Source of the DNA: Acidimicrobiia bacterium UBA5794 | Lineage (GTDB): Bacteria > Actinomycetota > Acidimicrobiia > Spongiisociales > UBA5794 | Direction of reading: 5' to 3' | NCBI GenBank assembly: GCA_002418265.1 | Contig: DIDS01000025.1 | Span: 19,931-73,267 of the forward strand | Length of the DNA: 53,337 bases | Shown here: piece by piece, positions 34,783 through 44,326 of the stretch | Layout: each line of letters opens with the position of its first letter | Numbering within the stretch: the stretch's first letter is position 1 | Position numbers and translations under genes: made by a program | Notes under the pieces: generated by a model | Databases searched by the model: none | Told to the model about the DNA's origin: nothing | What the model saw: the letters and a program-made list of their open reading frames with translations, nothing else

Positions 34783-36249
34783 CTACCGCCGTTTGGAGAA
34801 TTCAGAACGCCGGGTCGCGATGTCGGCCATCCGTCTGGTCATCTGTTTCCAGATGACCGCGTGGATCGGAAACAGCACCCACCAATAGAGGCGTCCGAAC
34901 AAGCCCTTGGGAACGAACAGGGCGATCTGTGTCAGCTCGGAGCCCTCGTCGATCTCCTCGATCATCCATCCGAACCACGCCGATCCCGGCACCTTCATCT
35001 CCGCCTCAAGCAAGAGCCGGCCCTCGGCAGGATCAACATCGACCACACGGAAGAAGTCAAGGGCGTCACCCGGTCTCAGGTCTTCAGGATCTCTCCGCCC
35101 TCGCCGCAGGCCCACACCGCCGATGAGGCGGTCGAACCACCCGCGCACGGCCCACGCCCAATCCATCGAGTAATACCCGACCTCTCCCCCAATACGGCTG
35201 ACAGCCCAAAAGAGATCCTCGCTGGGAGCTTTCGATTGCACCGTTCTGCGGTCGTTGAACATCATGGCGCCTGCCCAAACGGGATCCGACGGCATCGGCA
35301 GCGCGGGAGCCAACAGGGCGTCAGACCAACGAGTTACCACCGCGGATTCGGCGATCCTGTCGAGCGCCATCCCGACGGCCTCCCGGTAGGTGATGAGCGT
35401 CTCGGGTTCGAAGCCCGGTGGTGACACACCCCTGACAATGACGTCGTGTCGCAGGCTCTCAATCAGGGGGCGCGCAACGTTCGGAGGCAGCGGTGTGGCG
35501 AGGCCGACGAACAGCGGAGACAGCCGCATGCTGAACAGTGGAGCGGGAATCACGAAGCGCTTCCTCAGCCCAGCAACACCGGCGTAGCCCTGCATCAGTT
35601 CTTCATATGACAGGATGTCAGGACCGCCAATGTCGTACATGCGGTCGACGGGATCCGGGTCGTCAAGGACGGCAAGCAGGATCTCGAGGACATTCCGGAT
35701 GGCGATCGGTTGACACAGCGATCTCACCCACTTCGGCCGCATCATGATCGGGAGTACCTCGGTCAGGTGGCGGATCATCTCGAAGGACATCGAACCAGAT
35801 CCGATGATGACGGCTGCCCGCAACTCGGTGACCGGTGTGGGTCCTTTCGCAAGCACCCGTCCGACTTCCTGTCTGCTTGCGAGATGTTCGGACAATGTGT
35901 CGCCATTCGACCCGAGACCACCGAGATACACGATCCTGCTGAGACCGTTTCGGCCGGCAGCCTGTGCGAAGTTCTCGGCGGCTTGGCGATCTCGCTCGGC
36001 GAAACCCTTTTCCTCACTCGCCATGCCATGAATGAGGTAATAGGCAGCGTCACACCCGGTCATCGCCAGATCGAGGCTCTCCCGGTCCATGGCGTCTGCC
36101 GCAACGACCTCGACCTCATTCCGCCATGGATGGAGCGCGAGCCGTGCCGGATCGCGGGTCATACAGCGGACGTTGTGACCGGCATCAAGGAGGTACGGAA
36201 CCAGGCGCCCTCCAATGTATCCGGTCGCACCGGTCACCAGAACATTCAT
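34783..36249 (-). CDS. SDR-fold NAD(P)-binding protein with DUF2867 domain
   Basis: A 488-residue two-domain protein. Residues 1-290 are an extended/atypical short-chain dehydrogenase fold beginning with MNVLVTGATGYIGG, a nucleotide-binding glycine motif; the YxxxK catalytic pair is not evident, so it may bind rather than oxidise. Residues about 330-488 are a DUF2867/SRPBCC-like ligand-binding domain (FWAVSRIGGEVGYYSMDWAWAVRGWFDRLIGG). Such fusions are common in actinobacteria with unknown substrate. It is separated by 154 bp from the catabolic locus. Confidence 0.88.
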   Translation of the reverse strand: MNVLVTGATGYIGGRLVPYLLDAGHNVRCMTRDPARLALHPWRNEVEVVAADAMDRESLDLAMTGCDAAYYLIHGMASEEKGFAERDRQAAENFAQAAGRNGLSRIVYLGGLGSNGDTLSEHLASRQEVGRVLAKGPTPVTELRAAVIIGSGSMSFEMIRHLTEVLPIMMRPKWVRSLCQPIAIRNVLEILLAVLDDPDPVDRMYDIGGPDILSYEELMQGYAGVAGLRKRFVIPAPLFSMRLSPLFVGLATPLPPNVARPLIESLRHDVIVRGVSPPGFEPETLITYREAVGMALDRIAESAVVTRWSDALLAPALPMPSDPVWAGAMMFNDRRTVQSKAPSEDLFWAVSRIGGEVGYYSMDWAWAVRGWFDRLIGGVGLRRGRRDPEDLRPGDALDFFRVVDVDPAEGRLLLEAEMKVPGSAWFGWMIEEIDEGSELTQIALFVPKGLFGRLYWWVLFPIHAVIWKQMTRRMADIATRRSEFSKRR

Positions 36250-36295
36250 TCTGAGCGAACCCTACCGCGGAGCATGTTTCCATCGACCAGCGGAA

Positions 36296-36339
36296 GCGAG
36301 CACGCGGAAAGGGACCAGCGTTCCAAAACGAGTGCTCGC
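36296..36339 (-). terminator. Possible terminator after the catabolic locus
   Basis: GCGAGCAC (36296-36303) pairs with GTGCTCGC (36332-36339) around a 28-nt loop that itself holds GGAA/TTCC. It is placed about 65 bp after the last gene of the locus. No U-run follows, so the call is weak. Confidence 0.35.
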
Positions 36340-36403
36340 CTCCAGGGACAAGGTCGCGCAGTCTCAAAGCTTGTGGCGAACTTCTCGACAGTCTGTTCTT
36401 GCG

Positions 36404-37702
36404 TCAGGACGTTCCGGTTCTCTTGAGATAGGAAGAAGTCACGGCAGCGACCTCTTCGACGAGAGACCGCTCGTCAACATCGGCCAACTTCCCGTCTCGT
36501 ACGACAACGCGACCATCAACAACCACATGAGCGACATCGTGACCGTAGGCCCGATTCACGAGCGTCCAAACAGGGTCGAGGACAGGCTGGAGGTGAACGG
36601 TCCGGAGGTCGACACATACAAGATCGGCTCGCTTGCCCTCCTCAATCGATCCCAGCTCAGTGCCAAGGCCGAGCGCGGCGGCACCGTTTCGAGTCGCCAT
36701 CTCAAGAGCCGTCATCGGGCTGATCGCGCCCGGATCCTTGTTGGCCAGACTCTGAAGCAAGACTTCCTGCCGCATCTCCCCAATGACATCGCCCATCGTG
36801 TCGACTCCAAGGCCCACGTTGATGCCTCGCGCGAGTAGTTTCGGCACCGCCGTCACCCCTTTGGCAAGCTTCATGTGATTGGTAGGACAGTGCACGACGT
36901 GGCTACCGCTGGCGGCCAGTTGCCGCATCTCGCCTGCCGATAGCTGAACGCAGTGGACCATGATCGTGTCTTCACCGGCAAAGCCCAGCTTGTGTAGTAG
37001 TTCAACGGGGCGGGCTCCGTGCTCATGTTTGGTCTGCCTGACCTCTTCGGGAGTCTCGGCGATGTGTGTGTAGAGACGAAGGCCGTGGCGATCTGCGAAG
37101 CGGCGGGCCCGGGTATAGAGAGATGGTGGCACTTGTCTGAGCGACACCGGTGCAACGAACAGCCGCTCCCTCGGTATGACATCGGCAAGTTCCTCGATCC
37201 CCCGGAACGCGTTTGTCGCGGTCTCGCAGATCGGCTTGTATGGCTGGGTCATGATCCCTCGAGCCATGAACCAGCGGATTCCAGTTGCCTCGTAGCCCGC
37301 GATGGTCGACTCAGCCAGCCCGGGAACATGGAACGGATAGACATGATCGACCACGGAAGTGACTCCGGCCTTCACCAACCGGGCGGCACCGAGCATCGCT
37401 CCAACCCGATACTCCTCAGGCCCCATGACCTCGGTCAGTCTCCAATACGCACGAAGGAGTGCATCGATCTTGAGACCCTCCCCGATCCGGATCCCAGGAG
37501 TGAGATCACGCAGGTGGTCGTGTAGGTTGATGAGCCCCGGAATCACGACCATGCCGGTCGCGTCAACGGTTCTGCGGGTACGACGGGGCGGACCGCCAAT
37601 GACTGCAATCCGACCGGCGTCGACGTACACGTCGGCATCGATGATGCTGCGTTCGTCATCCATCGTGATGATTGTCCCGCCGCGGACTCGCAAATCCATC
37701 AT
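36404..37702 (-). CDS. Amidohydrolase of the SsnA/TrzA/MTA-deaminase type
   Basis: The 432-residue metal-dependent hydrolase fold has ligands H61 and H63 (LHDH), H213 (YTHIAETPEE), H250 (MVHCVQL) and D301 (GVDTMGD), plus H271 near the site. This is the deaminase and chlorohydrolase branch acting on amino-heterocycles (8-oxoguanine, S-adenosylhomocysteine, triazines). HDH replaces the more common HxH of HTH type but keeps both ligands. It overlaps the LLM gene by 4 nt and is the last gene of the locus. The substrate is unknown; deamination or dehalogenation of a ring compound is likely. Confidence 0.88.
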   Translation of the reverse strand: MMDLRVRGGTIITMDDERSIIDADVYVDAGRIAVIGGPPRRTRRTVDATGMVVIPGLINLHDHLRDLTPGIRIGEGLKIDALLRAYWRLTEVMGPEEYRVGAMLGAARLVKAGVTSVVDHVYPFHVPGLAESTIAGYEATGIRWFMARGIMTQPYKPICETATNAFRGIEELADVIPRERLFVAPVSLRQVPPSLYTRARRFADRHGLRLYTHIAETPEEVRQTKHEHGARPVELLHKLGFAGEDTIMVHCVQLSAGEMRQLAASGSHVVHCPTNHMKLAKGVTAVPKLLARGINVGLGVDTMGDVIGEMRQEVLLQSLANKDPGAISPMTALEMATRNGAAALGLGTELGSIEEGKRADLVCVDLRTVHLQPVLDPVWTLVNRAYGHDVAHVVVDGRVVVRDGKLADVDERSLVEEVAAVTSSYLKRTGTS

Positions 37703-38685
37703 GACAGCTCTCGGATCACTCGCCCAACTCGTTCGGTCCGCGCAATGGCCTCATCTACCGTATCTCCACCGAGCTGAAGAATCACACTTTCTACACCGAG
37801 TTCGGCAAGTTCGGTCAGACGTTTCAAAAGAACGTATTCGGATCCCCCGACATTGAATGCTTCGATCATCTGCGGCGTCATCATCGCGGCCGCTCGATCG
37901 AGGTCCCCGGTTGCGGTGACCTCTCTGATGGGCAGTACCTCATCAGGATCCAGACCATAGATCGGGATCAGCTCCTCGGAGTAGCTTCCTCCAACCATAT
38001 AAATGACGCTCGAGCGGAGCCGATCAAGAGCAGTTGCGCGATCGTCGTCGAGTTCGTGAACGAACATGTAGATGATCTCGCAGGCACCACCGCGATCTGC
38101 CTGCGCCTCACCTGCCGCGACCTTCTTGGCAACATACTCAATATGGCTCCGAGCCAGACCATGCGTGATGACCCCGTCGGCGATACGACCCGAAAGCTGC
38201 AGCATCTTCGGGCCACGCCCTGCCATGAACACCGGCATCGGTTCGTAGTCCCATCGCAGCTTCGCCCCGGAAACCTCAAAATGGTTCCCGGATACGTCTA
38301 CACGTCCGTCACCCAGCCCACGGATGATGTCAACCGACTCTTCGATCAAACTGAGGGGACGCCTTATTGGAAGGCCCAACTCTGTGTGGAACTCTGCCCC
38401 ACCTGGGCCGAGTCCTACGATAACCCTGCCCTCCGACATCTCCTGAAGGGTTGCAAACGAGGCGCCCAGTTGCGCAGGGTGCCTGAGCAGCGGGCTCGCT
38501 ACGGCGGTACCAAGCTTGATGGTGGAGGTTGCCTCTGCTGCCAATGCCAGCGCAACAAACGAATCACGCAAGAAATAGTGATCCGGCACCCACAAGGCAT
38601 CAAATCCCGCCTGCTCGGCGGCACTGGCTATACGTGCGGCATCGCGCGCTGGGCGATCGAGCCAAACTGCTGTTCCAACCTTCAT
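37699..38685 (-). CDS. LLM-class flavin/F420-dependent oxidoreductase (copy 1)
   Basis: A luciferase-like TIM-barrel enzyme of 328 residues. ATG 38685 (MKVGTAVWLDRP) has GGAG 6 nt upstream; GTG 38697 is an alternative. Family segments include AEQAGFDALWVPDHYFL, TSTIKLGTAVASPLLRHPAQLG, EGRVIVGLGPGGAEF and PVFMAGRGPKMLQLSGRIADG. In actinobacteria this group often uses F420; reduced FMN monooxygenases share the fold, so the cofactor is open. It has its own promoter with the shared operator and is coupled to the amidohydrolase. Confidence 0.88.
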   Translation of the reverse strand: MKVGTAVWLDRPARDAARIASAAEQAGFDALWVPDHYFLRDSFVALALAAEATSTIKLGTAVASPLLRHPAQLGASFATLQEMSEGRVIVGLGPGGAEFHTELGLPIRRPLSLIEESVDIIRGLGDGRVDVSGNHFEVSGAKLRWDYEPMPVFMAGRGPKMLQLSGRIADGVITHGLARSHIEYVAKKVAAGEAQADRGGACEIIYMFVHELDDDRATALDRLRSSVIYMVGGSYSEELIPIYGLDPDEVLPIREVTATGDLDRAAAMMTPQMIEAFNVGGSEYVLLKRLTELAELGVESVILQLGGDTVDEAIARTERVGRVIRELS

Positions 38686-38715
38686 TGGCTTCTCCACCTT
38701 TTCTCAGATTCCAAC

Positions 38716-38744
38716 ACTATATCAACTTATCAGACATCTGGCAG
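38716..38744 (-). promoter_or_regulatory. Promoter with palindromic operator, LLM copy 1
   Basis: On the minus strand CTGCCA (38744-38739), a 17-bp spacer and TATAGT (38721-38716) form a promoter about 30 bp before the LLM start. The palindrome CAGATGTCTG (38731-38740) fills the upstream half of the spacer and touches the -35 box. The same palindrome with an AAGTT flank recurs at 46586-46597. It also overlaps the stop codon of the EamA remnant. Confidence 0.6.
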
Positions 38745-39602
38745 GATGCTCTCTCTCCGATACCTGTCCGGCACCGCTACGGCGACCCGCCTGCCCCGCA
38801 CCCCAAGCTGGACCGGCGGGTGCAACTGGGTCAGCACCATCACGGTGACCGTCATAACATGGATCGCTGCACCAACGAACTGACCGGTGACGAGGGTGCG
38901 ATCAAGGATGATCCAGTTGAGGAGAAGATGGCTGACAGGAACTGGCAATTCCGCCAAAGTTGCTGACGAGGCAGGGGCACCCACAAGACCGCGGCACCAG
39001 ACCATGATGGCAAGCCGACCGGGAACCAGCGCCAGACCGACAACTCCCCAAAGCTCCACCCCAGTCACGGTTGACAACTCGGGCCACCCTCCCCACAACA
39101 AGACCGCCGCGGCAGCTACCGGCATTCCAACAGCAAACCGCAGCGCGGTGAGTTGAGCAAAGGGGACTTTCTCGATCAGACGCCGCCCCAGTACCGTTCC
39201 CAAGCACAAAGAACCGCTAGTAATGGAGAGTGAGCCGTTCCCCGAGAACGAGAGCAGCAACGAGAACCACAAATGCCGGCTGAAGTTTCTGAAGCAGGAG
39301 CAGGGCCTTGGGATCCCCGTGCGAGAAGACCATGGTGAAAAAGACCGTACCGAGCACTGAAGCACCCGCTTCAACCAAGATCACCGACACCCCATCGCCA
39401 GCATTCAGACGTCTGAGCACGGGTCCGACTCGCAGCAGGAACGGCAGCGTCAACAGGACGAGAATGACGTGTTCAAGAAACACCAACAACGTCGCCGGCA
39501 TCTCGAAGGCCTACCGGACCGGAAAACACCGTCTGTACCCCACAGCACAGCAGCGAAAGCAACCGGAGCTACCCCCGAGATACACCGTTGCCCTGCGATC
39601 AC
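38730..39602 (-). pseudogene. EamA/DMT-family transporter, frameshifted and shortened
   Basis: Three pieces of one drug/metabolite transporter lie in different frames. The first helix (APVAFAAVLWGTDGVFRSG) begins at GTG 39602, 5 bp after the FAD-subunit stop. The frame then shifts to MPATLLVFLEHVILVLLTLPFLL up to GERLTLHY and a stop at 39217. The second half continues in a third frame from LCLGTVLGRRLIEKVPF to the end at 38730. About 35-40 residues (helix 5 and the inter-repeat loop) are missing at the second junction. Each half is otherwise well conserved, so the decay is recent or due to sequencing errors; the missing residues argue for true decay. Confidence 0.8.
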
Positions 39603-39607
39603 AAACG

Positions 39608-40426
39608 CTAAGAAGTCGCGAGGGCCTGGCGTAGCAGACCACCAGCCACTGCTTGCCGATACCCCGCACTGGCCCTCACGTCGCCAATGGGACTGATCTC
39701 GGTTTGGAGAGCATCCGTGGCCGCCATCACCACGTCGGCTGTTGGCTGTTGACCCTCCAGTATGGCCTCAGCTTTGTGGGCACGGACGACGGTTGGAGCT
39801 ACTGCCCCCAAGGCAATTCTCACGCCGGTGAGTGCCCCATGATCTGATCTGTGCCAGCGCCACGCCAGACTTACGATGGAAATGGCCATTGCAGTTCTGC
39901 CTCCCAATTTGATGAAGCCCTCCTCGCCCTCAAATAGCGGGACGCCAACAAGTGACAGCCATTCATTCGGTTCGAGAACGGTGCGACCCGGGCCGGTTAT
40001 GAGTTCATCGACGGGAATTCTGCGCTGACCACTCGGACCATCGACAACAGCGTAGGCTTCCGCAGCAACCAGAGGCGGAATCATGTCCCCGGCCGGCGAG
40101 GCATTCGCCAGATTCCCCCCGATGGTGGCCCGGTTGCGAATCTGGAGTGAGGCAAAAACCTGCGCCGCCGCGGCGATTCCTGGCAACCGGCCGTTCAACT
40201 CGTCAACAACCTTGGTGATCGAAGCCATTGCCGAGAGCTCCGCCACGCCCGACCGGATGATGGCGGCAGGGGGGGCGTCTTCAATATTGGTTATGTCGAT
40301 CAGATGGGTCTCATTACGCCCCGACCGCATCTGGACGATCAGATCGGTCCCGCCGGCGATGATTCGACCGGTCCCAGCCAGCGTCCGCAGGTCCAAGAGT
40401 GTTGCCGGGGAGAGCAGTTCGACCAT
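39608..40426 (-). CDS. Molybdenum hydroxylase, FAD-binding subunit
   Basis: Medium subunit of the xanthine dehydrogenase / CO dehydrogenase family. ATG 40426 was chosen because it lies 2 bp after the iron-sulfur subunit's TAA with GGGGGA upstream; the longer reading frame adds 20 residues that overlap that gene. FAD-binding segments are AGGTDLIVQM and IRNRATIGGNLANASPAGDMIPPL. At 272 residues it is typical. It passes electrons from the 2Fe-2S subunit to an acceptor. Confidence 0.93.
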   Translation of the reverse strand: MVELLSPATLLDLRTLAGTGRIIAGGTDLIVQMRSGRNETHLIDITNIEDAPPAAIIRSGVAELSAMASITKVVDELNGRLPGIAAAAQVFASLQIRNRATIGGNLANASPAGDMIPPLVAAEAYAVVDGPSGQRRIPVDELITGPGRTVLEPNEWLSLVGVPLFEGEEGFIKLGGRTAMAISIVSLAWRWHRSDHGALTGVRIALGAVAPTVVRAHKAEAILEGQQPTADVVMAATDALQTEISPIGDVRASAGYRQAVAGGLLRQALATS

Positions 40427-40428
40427 AC

Positions 40429-40866
40429 TTATTCCCCCAGGGAGGTGATTGCGCGGAAGATTGCCTGATAGCCGGTGCAGCGACACAGATTACCCACGAG
40501 GGCTTCACGCACCTCCGTCTCATCGGGCTGCGGTCGACGGGCAAGCAGTGCCGTCGTGGACACAACAACGCCGGGCGTGCAGAAGCCACACTGGCTGGCG
40601 TGGCAATCGACAATCGCTTGCTGCACGGGATGAAGACCGTCAGCACCAGCCAGACCCTCCACTGTCACCACATCGGCGTTGGAAATCTGGCCGACGAGGA
40701 CCAAACATGAGCACACGGGCTCGCCATCGACGAGAACGGTACATGCCCCACACTCGCCCATTCCGCAGCCCTCCTTGGCACCGGTGAGTTCTAGCGAGTC
40801 ACGCAAATAGTCCAACAACCGCTGTGCTGGGCTATGAAACGAGACCTTTTGGCCGTTGACGTTCAC
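40429..40866 (-). CDS. Molybdenum hydroxylase, 2Fe-2S subunit
   Basis: The 145-residue small subunit has two clusters: the plant-ferredoxin type with C34, C39, C42 and C54, and the C-terminal helical type with C93, C96, C128 and C130. All eight ligands are present. Its end overlaps nothing and its start overlaps the stop of the large subunit by 4 nt. Links the molybdenum site to FAD. Confidence 0.96.
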   Translation of the reverse strand: MNVNGQKVSFHSPAQRLLDYLRDSLELTGAKEGCGMGECGACTVLVDGEPVCSCLVLVGQISNADVVTVEGLAGADGLHPVQQAIVDCHASQCGFCTPGVVVSTTALLARRPQPDETEVREALVGNLCRCTGYQAIFRAITSLGE

Positions 40867-43100
40867 GATTTCAATCCTTCCATCAGCCGATAGACCGTCT
40901 CCGGTGTCGCCGGCAACCGATCGACAACCACCCCCACCGCATCACGGATGGCAGCTGTGATGGCGGGAGCCGTTGGTACCAGTACGACCTCAGCGATGCC
41001 CTTGGCCCCAAATGGGCCTGTTTCCTCTCCACCTTCGACGATGATCGTCTCCAACTCCGGTACATCACCGGCGGTTGGAATCAAGTAGGTCTCCAAAGAT
41101 GTTGTCTGCGGGACACCGGCTTCAAGCTTGAAGTCCTCCATCAGGGCCAAGCCAATACCCTGAAGAATGGCTCCCTCAGTCTGGCCGACGACTCCCGCGG
41201 GATTGACAGCTATGCCACAGTCGACAGCGCAAGCGATGCCGCGTACCTCGACTTGCCCAGTGAACCGGTTCACCTCAACACGGGCCACATGAACCGCGCT
41301 CGAATACACACGATGCGGATGGAGGCGCGGGACATCATCGGGATGCATCTCACCAAGCTCGGTCACGTCAGGAGCGTCGTGGTAGACCTCAACAAGCGCC
41401 AGTCCCTTAGCCCCGAGACGCTCGCCGGCTTCGTTCCAATCGATCGGATCAGCAAGTCCCACGGCGCGGATCCGAGATATCAGTTCTTCGCAGGCCTTCA
41501 GGACGGCGCCACCACCCATATAGAGGCTGCGCGAAGCCGCACATGACCCCGACTCCGGGACCAATTCGGTGTCTCCAACCACTACAAGAATCTCGTCATA
41601 GGGCCGTCGCAGAGCATCGGCGGCGACCTGTGCATAAGCAGTCTCAATGAACTGTCCCGAGTGGTTCGGTCCTGCCCAGATCGTGATCGATCCGTCGATA
41701 CTGATCTGCAGTCGTGCCCCGGCACGATCTCCCTTGGCGCTACCATAGCCGCAACCCTTGAGCGCAGCAGCGATTCCCGTGCCACGCTCCCAGGGACCGG
41801 TGGCCTGTTCCTTCCATGCTGCCCGATCCCGCCACCACGGGTGATCAATGACGGCATCGAGTGTCTCCGCTCCGCGAAAGCTTGGCCCAATTGTGTGGCC
41901 GTAGAGAGCATGCGGATCCCCCGGATGGAGGATGTTGCGTCTCTTGATCTCAGCGGCATCCATTTCGAGTCTCTCCGCTGCCTCAAGAATGGAACTCTCC
42001 AAAGGAAACGCCATTTGGGGGACGCCATAGCCGCGGAACGCACCACCATTACTGTTGTTGGTGTAGGCCGCCCGACCCCGAAATCGGGCATTCGGCATCG
42101 AATAGGGGCCGGTTGAAGCCTCCGCGGCGATACTCAAGACCGCAGGAGAGAAACCTGCATAGGGTCCTGCATCGACGATAGCGTCAGTGTCGAGACCGAC
42201 GATGCGTCCATCCCGATCGAGTCCAAGACGGGTGTGGACCCTGAATGGATGGCGCTTCACGCCCACGGCCATGACTTCCTCACGGGTGAGCACGATACGC
42301 ACCGGCCGGTCGGTGGCTTTGGCCAGCAATGCGAGAAAGATGGGAAAAGGACCCTCGGCCTTGCTGCCAAAGGAGCCACCGATAGGGGTCGAGATGATGC
42401 GCACGTCTTCTGGATCAATCATGAGCGCCCTCGCGACTTCACTCTGAGAGTTGCCCGGAAGCTGAGTTCCCGCCCAGATTGTGAATTGACCGTTCTTGTA
42501 CTGCCCCACTCCTCCGCCGGGCTCGAGACATACGTGTTCTTGAACTTGGGTCAGGAACGTACGATCTACCACGACTGCCGCGCCGGCCAGAGCCTGGTCG
42601 ACATCACCGCGCTCATGGGTCAACTCAAGGAGAAGGTTCCCACCGTCGTGAAGTGACGGCGCCGAAGCCCGCAATGCCTCACGGGGATCGGAGACGGCGG
42701 GCATGGTCTCCACCTTCATTTGGATCGCGGCGGCCCCTGCCTCCGCTGCGGCCACCGTGGTGCCAGCAACGAGTGCCACTGCATCGCCGAACTGTCTGAT
42801 CAGACCATCGACCAGGACCGGCTGATCCGGCACGATGGCGCCCAAGATATTGTTGGGAACATCAGCAGCGGTAAGAACCGCCACCACGCCCGGAACCCGA
42901 CGAGCTGCTTCAGTCTCCAATTCGAGGAGACGACCATGAGGAACATTTGTACGGACGATCTTGCCATGCAGCATGTTCGGCAGGGTCATATCAGTCAGGT
43001 ATTCGAGTTCCCCGGTGACCACCACGTCGGCATCACGTGTGGGCACCGAACGGCCAACGTAACGAGTTCGGGCTGGTGCCTCGACGCTCTCAGTTGTCAT
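40863..43100 (-). CDS. Molybdenum hydroxylase, molybdopterin-binding subunit
   Basis: A 745-residue catalytic subunit. It has GGSFGSKAEG, the GGAFRGYG signature (352-359) that marks purine/heterocycle hydroxylases, and the base E704 in GAKGIAEVVLVPTAPAI. The AYXCSFR motif of true form I CO dehydrogenase is absent. Enzymes of this group hydroxylate carbons next to ring nitrogen or oxidise aldehydes, using water. The gene order large-small-medium subunit is as transcribed. The substrate is not readable from sequence, but the two deaminase-type neighbours favour an N-heterocycle. Confidence 0.93.
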   Translation of the reverse strand: MTTESVEAPARTRYVGRSVPTRDADVVVTGELEYLTDMTLPNMLHGKIVRTNVPHGRLLELETEAARRVPGVVAVLTAADVPNNILGAIVPDQPVLVDGLIRQFGDAVALVAGTTVAAAEAGAAAIQMKVETMPAVSDPREALRASAPSLHDGGNLLLELTHERGDVDQALAGAAVVVDRTFLTQVQEHVCLEPGGGVGQYKNGQFTIWAGTQLPGNSQSEVARALMIDPEDVRIISTPIGGSFGSKAEGPFPIFLALLAKATDRPVRIVLTREEVMAVGVKRHPFRVHTRLGLDRDGRIVGLDTDAIVDAGPYAGFSPAVLSIAAEASTGPYSMPNARFRGRAAYTNNSNGGAFRGYGVPQMAFPLESSILEAAERLEMDAAEIKRRNILHPGDPHALYGHTIGPSFRGAETLDAVIDHPWWRDRAAWKEQATGPWERGTGIAAALKGCGYGSAKGDRAGARLQISIDGSITIWAGPNHSGQFIETAYAQVAADALRRPYDEILVVVGDTELVPESGSCAASRSLYMGGGAVLKACEELISRIRAVGLADPIDWNEAGERLGAKGLALVEVYHDAPDVTELGEMHPDDVPRLHPHRVYSSAVHVARVEVNRFTGQVEVRGIACAVDCGIAVNPAGVVGQTEGAILQGIGLALMEDFKLEAGVPQTTSLETYLIPTAGDVPELETIIVEGGEETGPFGAKGIAEVVLVPTAPAITAAIRDAVGVVVDRLPATPETVYRLMEGLKS

Positions 43101-43134
43101 TCGTCACATCTCCGATTCTTGGCAAGTTCCTGGC

Positions 43135-44265
43135 TCACCACCAGCCGTCGGTGACCGCCTGGATAAGGCCTTCACGTCCGACACCTTCCAAGCCCCAGTC
43201 AGCCAGCGTGCGTCCCTCTGATCGATAGTCCTTTCCTGCGGCGGCCGATACAATCGCGATCAGCCCATCGATGACGGGAACCGCAACACCAAGCTCGGCA
43301 GCGAGGGACGACGCTAATACCAAGGCGTACGGGACATCCTCAGCGATGTAGCGATGCTCGAGCACCTCTGGGCCACATTGGAATCGAGCGACGGCGAGGC
43401 CACTGACATGGATCGTGTCATGAAGCGTCTTACCCTTCTCAGCAGCAACCCCCTGACGGACGAGATAGTCGTGGTAGCGAAGCTCGGTAGGGAGACCCAA
43501 AGCAGCGCGGAGCGTCACGTAGTCGGCGTCGACGGCCTCAATCACGTTGACCACTCCAGACGAAGCACCCTCGCCCCATAACAACATCGTGTCGGAGCGG
43601 CTCTGGAGCGTACCGAGATTGGCCACGACCGTGGCCACATGGTCGATGGCGTTGTAGTTGACGAGAACTGTTTCCCACGCGTTGGTCGCAGGCTCGGCCC
43701 AGGGCCATATCTGAGAGGCAATCTGAGCGACCTCTTCGGTTACTCGGGTGGGGAGACCTGAAACGTATGTTCCGCCGATCTTGTGTGCGGTGCTGACACT
43801 CCCCGGCGCGTCGACCATCGAGCCGTTGTAGGGCAGCGTGTTGGTCTCGGCGAGCTTGACGGCAGGGCGTCGACCGATGCGACGGAGCGCGGCAACACTT
43901 TCAAATGCTCCACCACCTTCGCTGACCCACATCACCGTCTGGCCGTCTTCGAGCACCGGGGCCAACAGCTCGGCGAACGGCTTGTGACCGAACGAAGGCA
44001 CCGAAATGATCACGAGGGGCGCCCCTGGTATGGCCGCTGCCGGATCGTTGGACGTGGCCGTGATCGGGCCCAATTGGACGCCGAGGTGAGGTCGATCACG
44101 ATAGAAAACGCGAACTCCGCCAGCATCTGCGACCGGGTCGAGACGATTGCCGAAGCTCGGAAGATCGGCCAGAGTGACATCTGTTCCTGCGAGTCCGAGT
44201 TCGGCGGCGATGGTCAGCGCTCCAGCCCCACTTCCCAGCACGGTAGCTCGTTCGATTGCGGTCAT
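43135..44265 (-). CDS. Opine/octopine dehydrogenase-family oxidoreductase
   Basis: The start ATG 44265 has GGAGCGG 4 nt upstream. Of 376 residues the first 170 are a Rossmann domain (VLGSGAGALTIAAELGLAG at 9-27) and the rest is the helical octopine_DH domain with AETNTLPYNGS. The active-site His is probably H257 (LRYHDYL region) or a nearby one, not assigned with certainty. Known members reduce the imine formed between an amino acid and a 2-oxo acid, or run the reverse reaction. In this locus it may release an amino acid or 2-oxo acid from a secondary amine; that is inference. Confidence 0.85.
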   Translation of the reverse strand: MTAIERATVLGSGAGALTIAAELGLAGTDVTLADLPSFGNRLDPVADAGGVRVFYRDRPHLGVQLGPITATSNDPAAAIPGAPLVIISVPSFGHKPFAELLAPVLEDGQTVMWVSEGGGAFESVAALRRIGRRPAVKLAETNTLPYNGSMVDAPGSVSTAHKIGGTYVSGLPTRVTEEVAQIASQIWPWAEPATNAWETVLVNYNAIDHVATVVANLGTLQSRSDTMLLWGEGASSGVVNVIEAVDADYVTLRAALGLPTELRYHDYLVRQGVAAEKGKTLHDTIHVSGLAVARFQCGPEVLEHRYIAEDVPYALVLASSLAAELGVAVPVIDGLIAIVSAAAGKDYRSEGRTLADWGLEGVGREGLIQAVTDGWW

Positions 44266-44326
44266 GTTTCCGCTCCAATTTGGTGTTTGTTTAAGAGTTG
44301 CGATCGATCCGGTGTAAACCGACTGG

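Noticed and set aside
38056..38883. Open frame of 275 codons on the plus strand opposite LLM copy 1
   Set aside because: Antisense to a clear LLM gene and crosses the promoter with the operator; no motifs.
40863..43100. True form I CO dehydrogenase large subunit
   Set aside because: The AYXCSFR active-site loop is absent and the GGAFRGYG signature is of the purine/heterocycle hydroxylase type.
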